A stretch of 64,000 nucleotides of DNA from Sporichthya brevicatena (GCF_039525035.1 NZ_BAAAHE010000021.1:79673-143672), one strand, 5' to 3'; counted from the stretch's first letter, positions 35,106 through 44,942 are shown. The notes: a model not told the origin generated them from the sequence alone. Numbers and translations: made by a program.

Positions 35106-36130
35106 CCGCGACGACCGAGGTCGGCCCAGGCGGTGACGAGGGCGTCGGTGGTGGCGGCGTCGCGGACCGCGATGCGCAGCCAGTCCGGCCCGAGGCCGGG
35201 GAAGGAGTCGCCCCGGCGCACGGCGAAGCCGGCGGCACGGAGGCCGGCGCGGACGGTCTCGCCGTCCGGCACCGCGACGAGGACGAACGGCCCCCGCGGG
35301 TCGCCGACCACCCGCAGGCCCAGGCTCCGCAGGCGGCGCTGCAGGTAGCCGCGGTCGACTGCGACCTCCCGCGCGGCGCCGGCCGCCTCCAGGAGCGCGG
35401 CGGGCGTGCTGGTGACCTCGGCGGCGACCAGCGCCGGTGCGCTCACCGACCAGTGCGGCTGGACGCGCGCGAACGCGGAGACGAGGTCCGGCGGCGCCAG
35501 GCAGTAGCCGATGCGCAGGCCGGCCAGGCCCCAGGTCTTCGTCAGGCTGCGGAGCACGACGAGCCCGGGCAGAGCGGCGGTGGCGAGGGTCTCGGTCTCC
35601 CCCGGGATCGCGTCCATGAACGCCTCGTCGACGACGAGCACCCGCCCGGGCCGGGCCAGCGTCGCGAGGGTGGCGGCGGGGTGCAGCACCGAGGTCGGGT
35701 TCGTCGGGTTGCCAACGACCACGAGGTCCGCGTCCGGCGGGACCGCCGCGGGGTCGAGGGTGAAGTCGTTCTCGGAGCGCAGCAGCACCCGCTCCACCGG
35801 GTGCCCGGCGGCGCGGAGCGCGGCCTCGGGCTCGGTGAACTGCGGGTGCACCACGACCGCGCGGCGCGGGGTCAGGGCCCGGGCGATCAGCGTGAACGCC
35901 TCGGCCGCACCCGCGGTGAGCAGCACCTCGGCGGGCGACCGTCCGTGCCGGGCCGCGACCGCCTTCCGCGCCGCGTCGGGCTTGGGGTAGGCGGCGAGGT
36001 CGGCGAGGGACTCCGCGAGCCGGGTCCGCAGCCACTCCGGCGGGGTCCCGGGCCGGACGTTGACGGCCAGGTCCACCAGGCCCGGAGCGAGCTCGTCGTC
36101 GCCGTGGTGGTGGAGGTCGAACTCGCTCAC
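35102..36130 (-). CDS. cobC: CobC: PLP-dependent L-threonine-O-3-phosphate decarboxylase-like
   Basis: This 342-residue fold-type I aminotransferase-like protein belongs to the CobC/CobD group that supplies (R)-1-aminopropan-2-ol phosphate for the corrin side chain. It has LAVNVRPGTPPEWL, the class I/II aminotransferase core VVVGNPTNPTSV, VDEAFMD, and the Schiff-base lysine in LRSLTKTWGLAGLRIGY. A histidinol-phosphate aminotransferase role is the alternative, but its position inside a cob operon argues for CobC. The GTG start overlaps the cobB stop and its stop overlaps the bluB-cobT start. Confidence 0.92.
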   Translation of the reverse strand: MSEFDLHHHGDDELAPGLVDLAVNVRPGTPPEWLRTRLAESLADLAAYPKPDAARKAVAARHGRSPAEVLLTAGAAEAFTLIARALTPRRAVVVHPQFTEPEAALRAAGHPVERVLLRSENDFTLDPAAVPPDADLVVVGNPTNPTSVLHPAATLATLARPGRVLVVDEAFMDAIPGETETLATAALPGLVVLRSLTKTWGLAGLRIGYCLAPPDLVSAFARVQPHWSVSAPALVAAEVTSTPAALLEAAGAAREVAVDRGYLQRRLRSLGLRVVGDPRGPFVLVAVPDGETVRAGLRAAGFAVRRGDSFPGLGPDWLRIAVRDAATTDALVTAWADLGRRG

Positions 36131-37569
36131 GGCCGGGCGAGCCGCCGCGGGTCGACACGGCGCGCGGCCTCGACGATGCGCCGGGCCAGCCGCGGCCGGC
36201 CCGCCCAGTGCAGGTGCAGGTAGGAGGCGTGCACGTTGCCGGTCGTGTGGCCCTCGGCGACGCCGGACCCACCCGTGGACGGGCGAACGGTCCAGGCCGG
36301 CCGGGTCCCGTCGGCGCCCGCGGCCGGCTCGCACACGGTGCGGTGGAACTCGTGCCCGCGGAGGCGCGTACCCGCCCGGCACAGCACCGAGTCGGCCGCG
36401 GCGACGGCCTCCCGGTAGCCGAGCGTCAGGCGGGGCGTCATCACCGCGGAGACGTCGAGCACGCCGCACATGGGGACCGCGTCGAGCTCACGCGCGAGGT
36501 AGAGCAGCCCGGCGCACTCGGCGACGACGACACCGCCGGAGGCCGCGAGGTCGGCCACGTCCTTGCGCAGCCGCTCGTTCTCCGACAGCGCGGCCGCGTG
36601 GATCTCGGGGAACCCGCCCCCGACGACGAACGCGGTCGTGCCGGTCGGCAGCGACTCGTCGCGCAGCGGATCGATCGTGACGACGTCGGCGCCGGCGGCG
36701 ACGAGCAGCTCGACGTGCTCGGCGTAGCTGAAGGTGAACGCCGGCCCGCCGGCGATCGCGATGCGCGGGCGGCGGCCGAGCCGGCCACGGGGCGTCGGGC
36801 CGAGCGCGAGGTGCGGATCCCACGGTGTCGCGGACATCCGGGGCGCGGTCGCGGCCATCGCGCAGATCGCTTCGAGGTCACAGGTGCGGGCGACGAGGTC
36901 GCCCATCGCCGCGACGGCGTCGACGGCCTCCGTGGCGCGCTCGGCCACCGGGACCAGCCCGAGGTGCCGGGACGGCGTCGAGACCTTGTCCTCGCGGCGG
37001 ATCGCCCCCAGAACCGGGACACCGAGCCCGGCGAGCGCGTCCCGCAGGATCTGCTCGTGCCGGTCGGAGCCGACGCGGTTGAGCACGACCCCACCGATGC
37101 GGACGGCCGGGTCGAACGTCGCGAAGCCGTGGACCAGCGCGGCCACCGAACGGGCCTGCGCGGCGGCGTCGACGACGAGCAGGACGGGAGCGTCCAGCAG
37201 ACGGGCGACGTGCGCGGTCGAGGCGAAGTCCTCGATCCCGTCCGCCCCGCCGGTCACGCCGTCGAACAGGCCCATGACGCCCTCGACGACGGCGATGTCG
37301 GCGTCCGCGGCTCCGTGCAGGAACAGCGGCGCGATCACCTCCGGCGAGGTCATCCAGGCGTCGAGGTTGCGCGCGGGGCGGCCCGCGGCCAGGGCGTGGT
37401 AGCCGGGATCGATGTAGTCCGGGCCGACCTTGTGCGGCGAGACGCGCAGACCCCGCGCCCGCAGCGCGGCGATCAGGCCGGTCGCGACCGTGGTCTTGCC
37501 GTGTCCGCTGGCGGGAGCCGCGACGACCAGGCGCGGCGGACCGCCGGGGACCGGAAGACGAGGGCTCAC
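36127..37569 (-). CDS. cobB: Hydrogenobyrinate/cobyrinate a,c-diamide synthase CobB
   Basis: CobB amidates the a and c carboxylates of hydrogenobyrinic acid with ATP and glutamine. The 480-residue protein has an N-terminal ATP-grasping P-loop domain (LVVAAPASGHGKTTVATGL, VGPDYIDPGYHALAAGR, EGVMGLFDG) and a C-terminal class I amidotransferase-like domain with the nucleophile in VVVAECAGLLYLAREL and a late His in RGHEFHRT. The GTG start was chosen as the only codon giving a complete N-terminus. It lies 55 bp downstream of the sortase gene. Length and motifs are normal. Confidence 0.95.
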   Translation of the reverse strand: MSPRLPVPGGPPRLVVAAPASGHGKTTVATGLIAALRARGLRVSPHKVGPDYIDPGYHALAAGRPARNLDAWMTSPEVIAPLFLHGAADADIAVVEGVMGLFDGVTGGADGIEDFASTAHVARLLDAPVLLVVDAAAQARSVAALVHGFATFDPAVRIGGVVLNRVGSDRHEQILRDALAGLGVPVLGAIRREDKVSTPSRHLGLVPVAERATEAVDAVAAMGDLVARTCDLEAICAMAATAPRMSATPWDPHLALGPTPRGRLGRRPRIAIAGGPAFTFSYAEHVELLVAAGADVVTIDPLRDESLPTGTTAFVVGGGFPEIHAAALSENERLRKDVADLAASGGVVVAECAGLLYLARELDAVPMCGVLDVSAVMTPRLTLGYREAVAAADSVLCRAGTRLRGHEFHRTVCEPAAGADGTRPAWTVRPSTGGSGVAEGHTTGNVHASYLHLHWAGRPRLARRIVEAARRVDPRRLARP

Positions 37570-37624
37570 GCCTCGACGGTAAGGCCCCGCCCTCGTCCAG
37601 CCAATGCCGGGTGGGACGCGCGGT

Positions 37625-38275
37625 TCAGGACGCCTGGGCCGAGACCACGCTGGTCGGCTCGGCGTCGACCGGGGAGGCGAACCAGATCGTGCGCTTGGTC
37701 CACAGACCCGGGCCGAGGCGCTGGCCGGAGCAGACGACGATCGCGATCTGGGGCTTGCCCTTCTTCGCGAAGTACGGCTTGTAGACGCCGGCCGCGACCT
37801 CACGCCGGTCGGTGACCTCGTAGCAGAGGTACCCCTTCGGCCCGTGGACGCGGATCTGGTCGCCCTCCCGCAGGCCGTCCAGGAGCTTGTTCCCGAGCGC
37901 GCTGCCGTCGGGGTAGGTGTGGGCGTTCAGCAGGGCGTTGCCGCGGGAGTCGCCGGGCCGGATGCCCTGCCCCAGGTCGAAGGCCATGGCCATCTTCCCG
38001 CCGCCGGTGAGCGGCGGGGTGCCGGGAACGCCGTTCGCGTCGCGCGGCAGCGCCATCACGTTGATGTTCTTGCCGACCTTGGGGATCGTGACCCCGGTCG
38101 GGACGAACCGGCCGTCCGCGGTGCTGCACTTCGGCTTCGGGGTGGGGGTGGGCGCGGCCGCGACCGTCTGGGTTCCGCCGTCGTCGCGGGTGACGACGAC
38201 GCCCACGACCAGCCCCACTGCGGCCAGCAACGCGACCGGCAGCGCAAAGCGCCTCACCGGCTTCGATCCGTCCAC
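37625..38275 (-). CDS. Class F-type sortase
   Basis: This 216-residue protein has one N-terminal membrane helix (about 10-28), a Thr/Pro linker and a sortase beta-barrel. The catalytic triad is visible as His119 in LLNAHTYPDG, Cys182 in IVVCSGQR and Arg195 in TKRTIWFA. Sortases join sorting-signal proteins to the cell wall; class F members are common in actinobacteria and their substrates are mostly unknown. The start is a GTG. It sits between cobO and cobB with 112 and 55 bp gaps, an odd place for a sortase. No LPxTG-type substrate gene was recognised in the window. Confidence 0.88.
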   Translation of the reverse strand: MDGSKPVRRFALPVALLAAVGLVVGVVVTRDDGGTQTVAAAPTPTPKPKCSTADGRFVPTGVTIPKVGKNINVMALPRDANGVPGTPPLTGGGKMAMAFDLGQGIRPGDSRGNALLNAHTYPDGSALGNKLLDGLREGDQIRVHGPKGYLCYEVTDRREVAAGVYKPYFAKKGKPQIAIVVCSGQRLGPGLWTKRTIWFASPVDAEPTSVVSAQAS

Positions 38276-38386
38276 GACTGCCCCGCCCCCTGCGGTCGTT
38301 CTGTGGTGTACGTCGAGACCGTAACCCGAAACTTCCCCGCGTGCAGCCGCCGGTCCGCAGGATCGGCCGAACGTCTCATGTCCGGC

Positions 38387-39001
38387 TCACCACTCGATCC
38401 CGCGCTGCCCCTTTTGCCCGGCGTCCATGGGGTGCTTGATCTTGGTCATCTCGGTGACGAGGTCCGCGGCCTCGAGCAACGCCGGCGGGGCGTACCGGCC
38501 GGTGATGACGACGTGCTGGTGCCCGGGCCGGTTCGCCAGGGTCTCGACGACGTCGTCGACGTCCACCCAGCCCCAGTGCATCGGGTAGGTGAACTCGTCG
38601 AGGACGTAGAGGGTGTGGGTCTCGGCCGCGATGCGGCGCCGAATCTCGGCCCAGCCCTCGGCAGCGTCGGCGGCGTGGTCCTCCTCGGACCCGGCCTTGC
38701 GCGTCCAGGACCAGCCCACGCCCATCTTGTGCCACTCGACCGGTCCGCCCTCGCCGGTCTGCTCGTGCAGCCGGCCGAGCGCGCGGAAGGCCTCCTCCTC
38801 GCCGACCTTCCACTTCGCGCTCTTGACGAACTGGAAGACCCCGATCGACCAGCCCTGGTTCCAGCCGCGCAGCGCGAGACCGAAGGCGGCGGTCGACTTC
38901 CCCTTCATCTCGCCGGTGTGGACGATCACCAGCGGCCGGTTCCGGCGCTGACGGGTCGTCAGACCGTCGGCGGGGACGGTGGTCGGTACTCCTTGCGGCA
39001 T
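38387..39001 (-). CDS. cobO: Cob(I)yrinic acid a,c-diamide adenosyltransferase CobO
   Basis: CobO transfers the adenosyl group of ATP to cob(I)alamin-type corrinoids. The 204-residue protein has a P-loop VIVHTGEMKGKSTAAFGLALR, then GIGVFQFVK-like, WSWTRK and LYVLDEFTYPMHWGW segments typical of the CobA/CobO/PduO-unrelated family. The ATG overlaps the stop of the chelatase gene by one base, so the two are translationally coupled. Length is normal. Confidence 0.96.
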   Translation of the reverse strand: MPQGVPTTVPADGLTTRQRRNRPLVIVHTGEMKGKSTAAFGLALRGWNQGWSIGVFQFVKSAKWKVGEEEAFRALGRLHEQTGEGGPVEWHKMGVGWSWTRKAGSEEDHAADAAEGWAEIRRRIAAETHTLYVLDEFTYPMHWGWVDVDDVVETLANRPGHQHVVITGRYAPPALLEAADLVTEMTKIKHPMDAGQKGQRGIEW

Positions 39002-41004
39002 CAGGCGGCCCTCCGGACGGAGCGGACGGCGCCGGCGAGCCCACCGCCGCCCTCGAGCTCGTGCAGCCGCAGCAGCGGCGCGTTCAGCAGCGTCGCGATC
39101 CCCCCGGCCAGGCCGAGCCGGACCGGGCCGTCCTCGCAGTCGACGACGACCGCCGCGACCCCGTCCGCCGCCAGGGCGGCCGCGGCGCGGTGGGCGTGGG
39201 TGAGCGGGTCGCCCGGAGTCCCCGGGGCGGCGGTGGCGCGCCCGTCGGTGACCAGGACCAGCAGCGGGCGCCGGGCCGGGTCCCGCAGGCGCTCGACGGC
39301 GAGGACGTGCCGCGCCTCGGCGAGCCCGGCCGCGAGCGGGGTGCGCCCGCCGGTGGGCAGGTTCCGCAGCCGGGCGGCCCCGGCCTCGACCGAGGAGGTC
39401 GGCGGCAGGTCCAGCGTCGCGTCGGACCCACGGAACGTCACCAGCCCGACCTTGTCGCGGCGCTGGTAGGCGTCGAGGAGCAGCGAGAGGACGGCCGCCT
39501 TCACCGCGCCCATGCGCGTGCGGGCGCCCATCGAGCCGGACGCGTCGACGCAGAACAGGACCAGGTTGCCCTCGCGGCCCTCGCGCACGGCCTCGCGCAG
39601 GTCGCCGGGGCGCAGCCGCAGCCCCTGGCCGGGTTCACGGCCCCGCTCACGCTGGAACGGCGCGGCCGCGCGCAGGGTCGCGGTCGCGTGCAGGGCACCG
39701 AGGCGGCCGACCGGCCGGCGTGCGCCGGAGGTGTGACCCGACGGCGTCTCGGCCCGGGATCGCCGGCCCGGCGTCCCCGCCCCGACGCCGGGGACGGTCA
39801 GCAGCTTCGCGCGGTACGTCGCCTCGGGCGGCGTCACCTGCTCGGGCACGACCCCGCCGCCGGCGCCCGCGGGGGGCGCTGCTTCAGCGGGATCGGTCGT
39901 CATGGCGCCCGATTCCGCTGACGTCCGGGGGCTCCCCCCACCGCCACCGCCGTCGGGACCGCCGTCCGGGTCGGGGTCCGGCTCCGGCGGCGGACCGGAC
40001 TCCTCCAGTGCCTTGTCGAGCTGGGCCTCGTCGAGGCCGGGCGCGTCGAACGGGTCCCGGCGGCGCCGGTGCGGGAGGGCGAGGCGGGCGGCGGCGCGGA
40101 CGTCGTCCGCGGTCACCTGGGCCCGGCCCTGCCAGGCGGCGTGGGCGCGGGCGGCGCGGGCGATGACGAGGTCGGCGCGCATGCCGTCGACCTCGAACTC
40201 CGCGCAGACGCCGGCGATGCGCTCGAGCTCGGCGTCGGGCAGCGACACGTGCGGCAGGAGCTCGCGCGCGGAGGCGATGCACTCGGCGAACTCGGCGTCC
40301 GCGGGGGCCCAGACGGCGGCGAAGCGGTCGGGGTCGGCCTCGTACTGCATCCCGCGGCGGACGATCTCGGCGCGGACGGCGGGCTCGCGGCTGGCGGCGA
40401 CGTGGACGGTGAGCCCGAACCGGTCGAGCAGCTGCGGCCGCAGTTCCCCCTCCTCGGGGTTCATCGTCCCGACCAGCAGGAACCGGGCTGCGTGCGAGAC
40501 CGAGACGCCCTCCCGCTCGACGTAGCAGCGGCCCATCGCCGCCGCGTCGAGGAGGACGTCGACGAGGTGGTCGTGGAGCAGGTTGACCTCGTCCACGTAG
40601 AGCACGCCGCGGTGCGCGGCGGCGAGCAGCCCGGGCTCGAAGCTGCGCACGCCCTCGGTGAGCGCACGCTCGAGGTCCAGCGAGCCGACGACCCGGTCCT
40701 CGGCCGCGCCGACGGGCAGCTCGACCAGCCGCGCGCGGCGGCGGTCGGTGGCCACCTCGGCCGGGTGCGGACCGTCCGGACAGTCCGGGTCCGGCGCGGC
40801 CGGGTCGCAGGCGAAGCGGCAGGTCGCGACGACGTCCTGCTCGGGCAGCAGCGCCGCGAGGGCACGCACGACCGTGGACTTCGCGGTCCCCTTCTCGCCG
40901 CGGACCAGCACCCCACCGATCTGGGGCGCGACCGCGTTGAGAGCGAGCGCGAGCTTGAGGTCGTCCATCCCGACGACGGCGGAGAACGGATATCCGGCTG
41001 GCAC
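39001..41004 (-). CDS. ChlID-type cobaltochelatase ATPase/VWA subunit
   Basis: This 667-residue fusion matches mycobacterial Rv2850c-like putative cobalt/magnesium chelatases. The N-terminal AAA+ domain (about 1-340) has Walker A in [29 protein letters not shown] and [19 protein letters not shown] Pro/Gly-rich acidic linker follows (about 340-450). A C-terminal von Willebrand A domain carries the metal-site motif [13 protein letters not shown]. In actinobacteria this protein is thought to power CobN in place of CobS and CobT chelatase subunits. It heads the chlID-cobO operon and diverges from the FG-GAP gene with an 86-bp gap. Confidence 0.92.
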   Translation of the reverse strand: MPAGYPFSAVVGMDDLKLALALNAVAPQIGGVLVRGEKGTAKSTVVRALAALLPEQDVVATCRFACDPAAPDPDCPDGPHPAEVATDRRRARLVELPVGAAEDRVVGSLDLERALTEGVRSFEPGLLAAAHRGVLYVDEVNLLHDHLVDVLLDAAAMGRCYVEREGVSVSHAARFLLVGTMNPEEGELRPQLLDRFGLTVHVAASREPAVRAEIVRRGMQYEADPDRFAAVWAPADAEFAECIASARELLPHVSLPDAELERIAGVCAEFEVDGMRADLVIARAARAHAAWQGRAQVTADDVRAAARLALPHRRRRDPFDAPGLDEAQLDKALEESGPPPEPDPDPDGGPDGGGGGGSPRTSAESGAMTTDPAEAAPPAGAGGGVVPEQVTPPEATYRAKLLTVPGVGAGTPGRRSRAETPSGHTSGARRPVGRLGALHATATLRAAAPFQRERGREPGQGLRLRPGDLREAVREGREGNLVLFCVDASGSMGARTRMGAVKAAVLSLLLDAYQRRDKVGLVTFRGSDATLDLPPTSSVEAGAARLRNLPTGGRTPLAAGLAEARHVLAVERLRDPARRPLLVLVTDGRATAAPGTPGDPLTHAHRAAAALAADGVAAVVVDCEDGPVRLGLAGGIATLLNAPLLRLHELEGGGGLAGAVRSVRRAA

Positions 41005-41090
41005 CGGGCGAGCCTATTCACACCGTCCGGACGGGTCCGCCCCGGCGCGTCCGACCCGCGTCTTCCATCCCCATCAGTCACATTAACCAC

Positions 41091-42719
41091 ATGCGTTACA
41101 GCTCTGACCGTTCCACCCCGGCCCGCCTGACCGCGGCCCGCCTGACCGCTGCACTCCTGGCCGGCGGCCTCGTGCTCGCCACCGCCGGAGCGGCCGGTGC
41201 GGCCGCCGGACCCGTGACCGCCCCCGCCGCGTGCCGGGGAGCGGCGGGCGACACCCTCGCCGGGGACATCAACGGCGACGGGTTCGGCGACCTCGTCGTC
41301 ACCGAGTACGGCCGGACGCGCCTGCAGGGCGGCATCCACGTGTTCTACGGGACCGCGAAGGGGCTGACCGCCGAGGCGACCGGAACCGCGCCCGACGACG
41401 AGTTCCTCACCCAGGACTCCCCCGGCGTCCCGGACAAGAGCGAGGACTCCGACGAGTGGGGCGCCGCGCTCGCGGTCGCGGACTTCAACGGCGACCGGTG
41501 CGCCGACGTCGCCGTCGGGGCGCCCGGGGAGAACGGCACGACCGGGGCCGTCACGATCCTCTACGGCTCGCCGACCGGCCTGATCACCGCGAAGGGCAAG
41601 CCGCGGCCGCTGCACCTGAGCCAGAACAGCCCCGGCATCCCCGACTCGGCCGAACCCAACGACCGTTTCGGGGCCACGCTGGCCGCCGGTGACTTCGACG
41701 GGGACGGGATCGCCGACCTCGCCGTCGGCGCCCCGGGCGAGACGCAGGGCAAGGCGTTCGGCGCCGGATACGTCACCGTCCTGTTCGGCGCGACCGGCGG
41801 ACTGAACGCCGGCCGCAAGCCCGCCGACCTGCGGCCCGGACGCGGGGTCGTCGGCGGCAAGGCCGAGGACAGCGACGCGTTCGGCGCGGCGCTCGCGGCG
41901 GGTGACGTCACCGGCGACGGCATCGACGAGCTGATCGTCGGCGTCCCCGGCGAGGACGGCCGCGGCGCCGTCGCGCTCCTGCGCGGGACCCGGGACGGGT
42001 TCACCGCCCCGGCCGCGACCTTCGACCGGGGCACGGCGGGGGCCGGCAAGCCGACCTTCGGCGACGCCTTCGGGGCCGCCCTCACCACCGGGGACTTCAA
42101 CGGCGACGGCCGGGCGGACGTCGCGATCGGCATGCCCGGCGCGGACCGTAGCCGCGGGGCCGTCGCGGTGCTCCACGCCGCCCCCGACGGACTGTCGGCG
42201 CCGCAGCTGTGGCGCCAGGGCGACGACACGGTTTCCGGGGCCGCCCAGGACGGCGACCGCTTCGGCGCGGTCCTCGCGGCCGGCCGCCTCGCCGAGGGCA
42301 AGTACGACGGTCTCGCGATCGGGGCGCCCGGCGACGCGGTCGGGACCCCCGGCGGGACGGTCGCGAACGCCGGCTCCGTGACCGTGCTGCTCGGCTCGGC
42401 GCAGGGCCTGCGCGCGAAGGGGGCGGTACTCGTCAGCCAGGCGACACCGGGCGTCGGCGGCGATCCCACGACCGGCGACCGCTTCGGCGCCGCGCTGCTC
42501 GTGCGGCGGCTGACCGGCAGCGGGCCGGCCCGCCTGGTCGTCGGCGTCCCGGCCGAGGGCGCCGCCGGCACCCCGAACCACCGGTCCGGCGCGTTCACCG
42601 TCCTCGGCGCGGGCGCGGCCCGTCCCACCGGGGCCGGGTCCGAGTTCTGGGACCTCAACCGCCCCGGGACCGCGGGCGACCCCGCCCGCGGCGTCTTCCT
42701 CGGCTACGCCCTCGGCTGA
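41091..42719 (+). CDS. Secreted FG-GAP/integrin-alpha-like beta-propeller protein
   Basis: This 542-residue protein has a signal peptide (hydrophobic core about 20-38, AGAA cleavage region) and seven propeller repeats. Five have clear calcium-binding loops of the D-x-NGDG type: INGDGFGDLVV, DFNGDRCADVAVG, DFDGDGIADLAVG, DVTGDGIDELIVG and DFNGDGRADVAIG. The last two are degenerate (EGKYDGLAIG and a GSGPARLVVG variant). Most blades carry the GAP-like D-x-FGAAL element. FG-GAP proteins act outside the cell in adhesion or ligand binding. No enzymatic domain is seen. Its stop is followed by the hairpin repeat array. Confidence 0.9.
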   Translation: MRYSSDRSTPARLTAARLTAALLAGGLVLATAGAAGAAAGPVTAPAACRGAAGDTLAGDINGDGFGDLVVTEYGRTRLQGGIHVFYGTAKGLTAEATGTAPDDEFLTQDSPGVPDKSEDSDEWGAALAVADFNGDRCADVAVGAPGENGTTGAVTILYGSPTGLITAKGKPRPLHLSQNSPGIPDSAEPNDRFGATLAAGDFDGDGIADLAVGAPGETQGKAFGAGYVTVLFGATGGLNAGRKPADLRPGRGVVGGKAEDSDAFGAALAAGDVTGDGIDELIVGVPGEDGRGAVALLRGTRDGFTAPAATFDRGTAGAGKPTFGDAFGAALTTGDFNGDGRADVAIGMPGADRSRGAVAVLHAAPDGLSAPQLWRQGDDTVSGAAQDGDRFGAVLAAGRLAEGKYDGLAIGAPGDAVGTPGGTVANAGSVTVLLGSAQGLRAKGAVLVSQATPGVGGDPTTGDRFGAALLVRRLTGSGPARLVVGVPAEGAAGTPNHRSGAFTVLGAGAARPTGAGSEFWDLNRPGTAGDPARGVFLGYALG

Positions 42720-42731
42720 CCCCCCCGACCT

Positions 42732-42872
42732 CCGCGGGATGACGTCCCGCAGCACCCCCGTGTCAGCCCACCCGCGGGCTGACAAGCCACCCCCGCGGGA
42801 TGACGTCCCGCAGCACCCCCGTGTCAGCCCACCCGCGGGCTGACAGGCCACCCGTGCGGGACGTCATCCCGC
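42732..42872. repeat. Array of two hairpin types between convergent genes
   Basis: A 53-bp unit occurs at 42732-42784 and 42793-42845 (period 61). Each unit contains hairpin A, GCGGGATGACGTCCCGC, and hairpin B, TGTCAGCCC paired with GGGCTGACA over a six-base loop. A third hairpin A lies in inverted orientation at 42856-42872 (GCGGGACGTCATCCCGC). The array fills the gap between the FG-GAP and Rrf2 genes, so it may end both transcripts. The multiplication looks like a REP-type element. No coding sequence is present. Confidence 0.9.
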
Positions 42873-42895
42873 AGGAGTGGGTCAGCGGGTGTGGG

Positions 42896-43354
42896 TCAGC
42901 GGCGGTGCCAGGCGTCCTCGGAGCGGGTGCGCTCGACCGCGGCGGCGGGGAGGTCCTTGGCGAGCAGGTGGGCGACGGTGACGTCCTCCAGCACCTCGCG
43001 CAGGCTGGAGCGGACGGCGATCCAGACCGACTGCAGGGCCTCGGCCGACCCCTCGTAGGAGACGTCCTCGGGCGCGCGGCCGTGGACGCTGACCAGCGGT
43101 CCGTCGGTGGCGCGAATGACGTCGGCGACGGAGATCTCGCCGGCCGGCGTGAGCAGGGCCCAGCCGCCGGCCTGACCCCGCTGGCTCGCGACCAGCCCGG
43201 CGCGGCGCAGGTCGGCCAGGACCGCGAGCAGGAAGTCGCGCGGGATGTCCTGGGCGGTGGAGATCGACTCCGCCGAGCGGGGGCGGTCGCTCTCGTTGCC
43301 CGCGATCTCGATCAGGGCGCGCACCGCGTAGTCGACCTTCGCGGAGATCTTCAA
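42896..43354 (-). CDS. Rrf2-family transcriptional regulator without cysteines
   Basis: This 152-residue protein has an Rrf2-type winged helix. It starts LKISAKVDYAVRALIEIAG and has the recognition region RDFLLAVLADLRRAGLVASQRGQAGGW. Unlike IscR, NsrR and RsrR it contains no cysteine at all, so it cannot bind an Fe-S cluster through Cys; it is closer to CymR-type members that respond to metabolites or partner proteins. The start is a TTG with GGAGGG upstream, which fits the family N-terminus exactly. It lies 76 bp after cobQ on the same strand, so it could be co-transcribed with cobD-cobQ. Target genes are unknown. Confidence 0.88.
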   Translation of the reverse strand: MKISAKVDYAVRALIEIAGNESDRPRSAESISTAQDIPRDFLLAVLADLRRAGLVASQRGQAGGWALLTPAGEISVADVIRATDGPLVSVHGRAPEDVSYEGSAEALQSVWIAVRSSLREVLEDVTVAHLLAKDLPAAAVERTRSEDAWHRR

Positions 43355-43430
43355 CGCGCCCTCCAGGCTGTCGGCAGTGTCGATCCGGCACGACGCTCCG
43401 GAGCGAACCCGAACATCAGTGCTCTACTCA

Positions 43431-44942
43431 CTATTGAACCTCAGGTCCGAGCACCGTTCGCAGCACCGGCAGCCCGCGGGGCGCGCCGCCGCCGATCAGG
43501 GCGTCCAGCGCGGCCGCGTCGAGGTGGTCGGCGACCAGGTCCCCGAGCACGTCGAGCCGGGCCTCGCGGACCGCCGCGAAGCTCACCTCGCCCACCGGCC
43601 GGAAGTCCCGGCCCGCCGCGGCGGCGACCTCGGCGAGGAACGCGCGCCGGAACGCGTCGGACTCCAGCGCACCGTGCCAGGTCGTCCCCCACACCGCGCC
43701 GGCGCGACAGCCGTCGAGGAACGGGCGGGTGCCGGCGTCGAAGCGGACCCGGCCGTGGTGGATCTCGTAGCCGCGGACCGGCTGCCCGTACTCCTCGCCC
43801 GCGGTGCGCCCGACGGTCTTGCGGGGCTCGAAGACGACGTCCGCGGGCAGCAGACCCAGCCCGGCCACGGCCCCGGCCCGCGACTCGACGTCGTCGGTGA
43901 TCGTGCGCGCCAGCATCTGATAGCCCCCGCACACGCCGAGGACCGGCCGCCCGGCCGCGGCCCGCGCGACGACGGCGTCGGCGAGGCCGCACTCCCGCAA
44001 CCACGCCAGGTCGGTGACGGTGGCGCGCGTGCCCGGCAGCACGACGAGGTCGGCGTCACCGAGCTCCTCCGGCGCGGTGACGAACCGGACGACGACGCCG
44101 GGCTCGGCCGCGAGGGCGTCGAGGTCGGTGAGGTTCGAGATGCGCGGGAGACGCACCGCGGCGACGCGCAGCACGTCCGCGCCCGCCGCCGCGGTGGTGC
44201 CCGGCGCCGGACCGGCGGCGTCGAGGGTGAGCGAGTCCTCGGCGTCGAGCCACAGGTTCGGCAGCCAGGGCAGGACGCCGTAGGTCGGACGCCCCGTCAG
44301 TTCGCGCAGCCGGTCCAGGCCGGGCGCGAGCAACGACGGGTCGCCGCGGAACTTGTTGACGACGAAGCCGGCGATCAGGGCCTGATCGGCCGGGTCGAGC
44401 ACCGCGAGCGTGCCGAACATCGCGGCGAGGACGCCGCCGCGGTCGATGTCGCCGACCACAACCACCGGCAGGTCGGCCGCACGCGCCAGGCCCATGTTGG
44501 CGATGTCGTCCGCGCGCAGGTTGATCTCCGCGGGGCTGCCCGCCCCTTCGCAGACCACGACGTCGTACCGCGAGCGCAGGTCGGCGAGCGAGTCGAGGAC
44601 GGTGCTCATCAACTTCGGTTTCAGGTCCCGGTACGACCGCGCCGTCACGTCGGCGACGGGTTCGCCGAGCAGGACGACCTGCGAGCTGCGGTCACTGCCC
44701 GGCTTGAGCAGCACCGGGTTCATCGCGGCCTCGGGCTCCAGCCCGGCCGCCGCGGCCTGCATGGCCTGCGCGCGTCCGATCTCCGCCCCGTCCGGCGTGA
44801 CGGCGGAGTTGTTGGACATGTTCTGGGCCTTGAACGGCGCGACGGCGACCCCGCGCCGGTGCAGCCACCGGCACAGGCCGGCGGTCAGCACACTCTTGCC
44901 GGCGTCCGACGTCGTGCCGGCGACGAGCAGGGCGCCCTTCAC
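43431..44942 (-). CDS. cobQ: Cobyric acid synthase CobQ
   Basis: CobQ amidates four carboxylates (b, d, e and g) of adenosylcobyrinic acid a,c-diamide. The 503-residue protein has the P-loop [19 protein letters not shown], the family-specific [13 protein letters not shown] and GRAQAMQA, and ICDIDRGG-like [17 protein letters not shown]. The C-terminal amidotransferase domain has [14 protein letters not shown] and the catalytic His in [12 protein letters not shown]. The GTG start overlaps the cobD stop. Length and motifs are complete. Confidence 0.97.
   Translation of the reverse strand: MKGALLVAGTTSDAGKSVLTAGLCRWLHRRGVAVAPFKAQNMSNNSAVTPDGAEIGRAQAMQAAAAGLEPEAAMNPVLLKPGSDRSSQVVLLGEPVADVTARSYRDLKPKLMSTVLDSLADLRSRYDVVVCEGAGSPAEINLRADDIANMGLARAADLPVVVVGDIDRGGVLAAMFGTLAVLDPADQALIAGFVVNKFRGDPSLLAPGLDRLRELTGRPTYGVLPWLPNLWLDAEDSLTLDAAGPAPGTTAAAGADVLRVAAVRLPRISNLTDLDALAAEPGVVVRFVTAPEELGDADLVVLPGTRATVTDLAWLRECGLADAVVARAAAGRPVLGVCGGYQMLARTITDDVESRAGAVAGLGLLPADVVFEPRKTVGRTAGEEYGQPVRGYEIHHGRVRFDAGTRPFLDGCRAGAVWGTTWHGALESDAFRRAFLAEVAAAAGRDFRPVGEVSFAAVREARLDVLGDLVADHLDAAALDALIGGGAPRGLPVLRTVLGPEVQ

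Noticed and set aside
35106..36272. The in-frame extension upstream of BluB through the cobC region
   Set aside because: The frame stays open only because of GC bias. The sequence is low-complexity Arg/Gly/Pro and cobC is clearly coded in another frame. BluB homology begins at the ATG at 35105.
42732..42872. Possible CRISPR array
   Set aside because: There are only two direct units, each internally palindromic, with no spacer-repeat alternation and no cas genes nearby. It fits a hairpin-repeat element.
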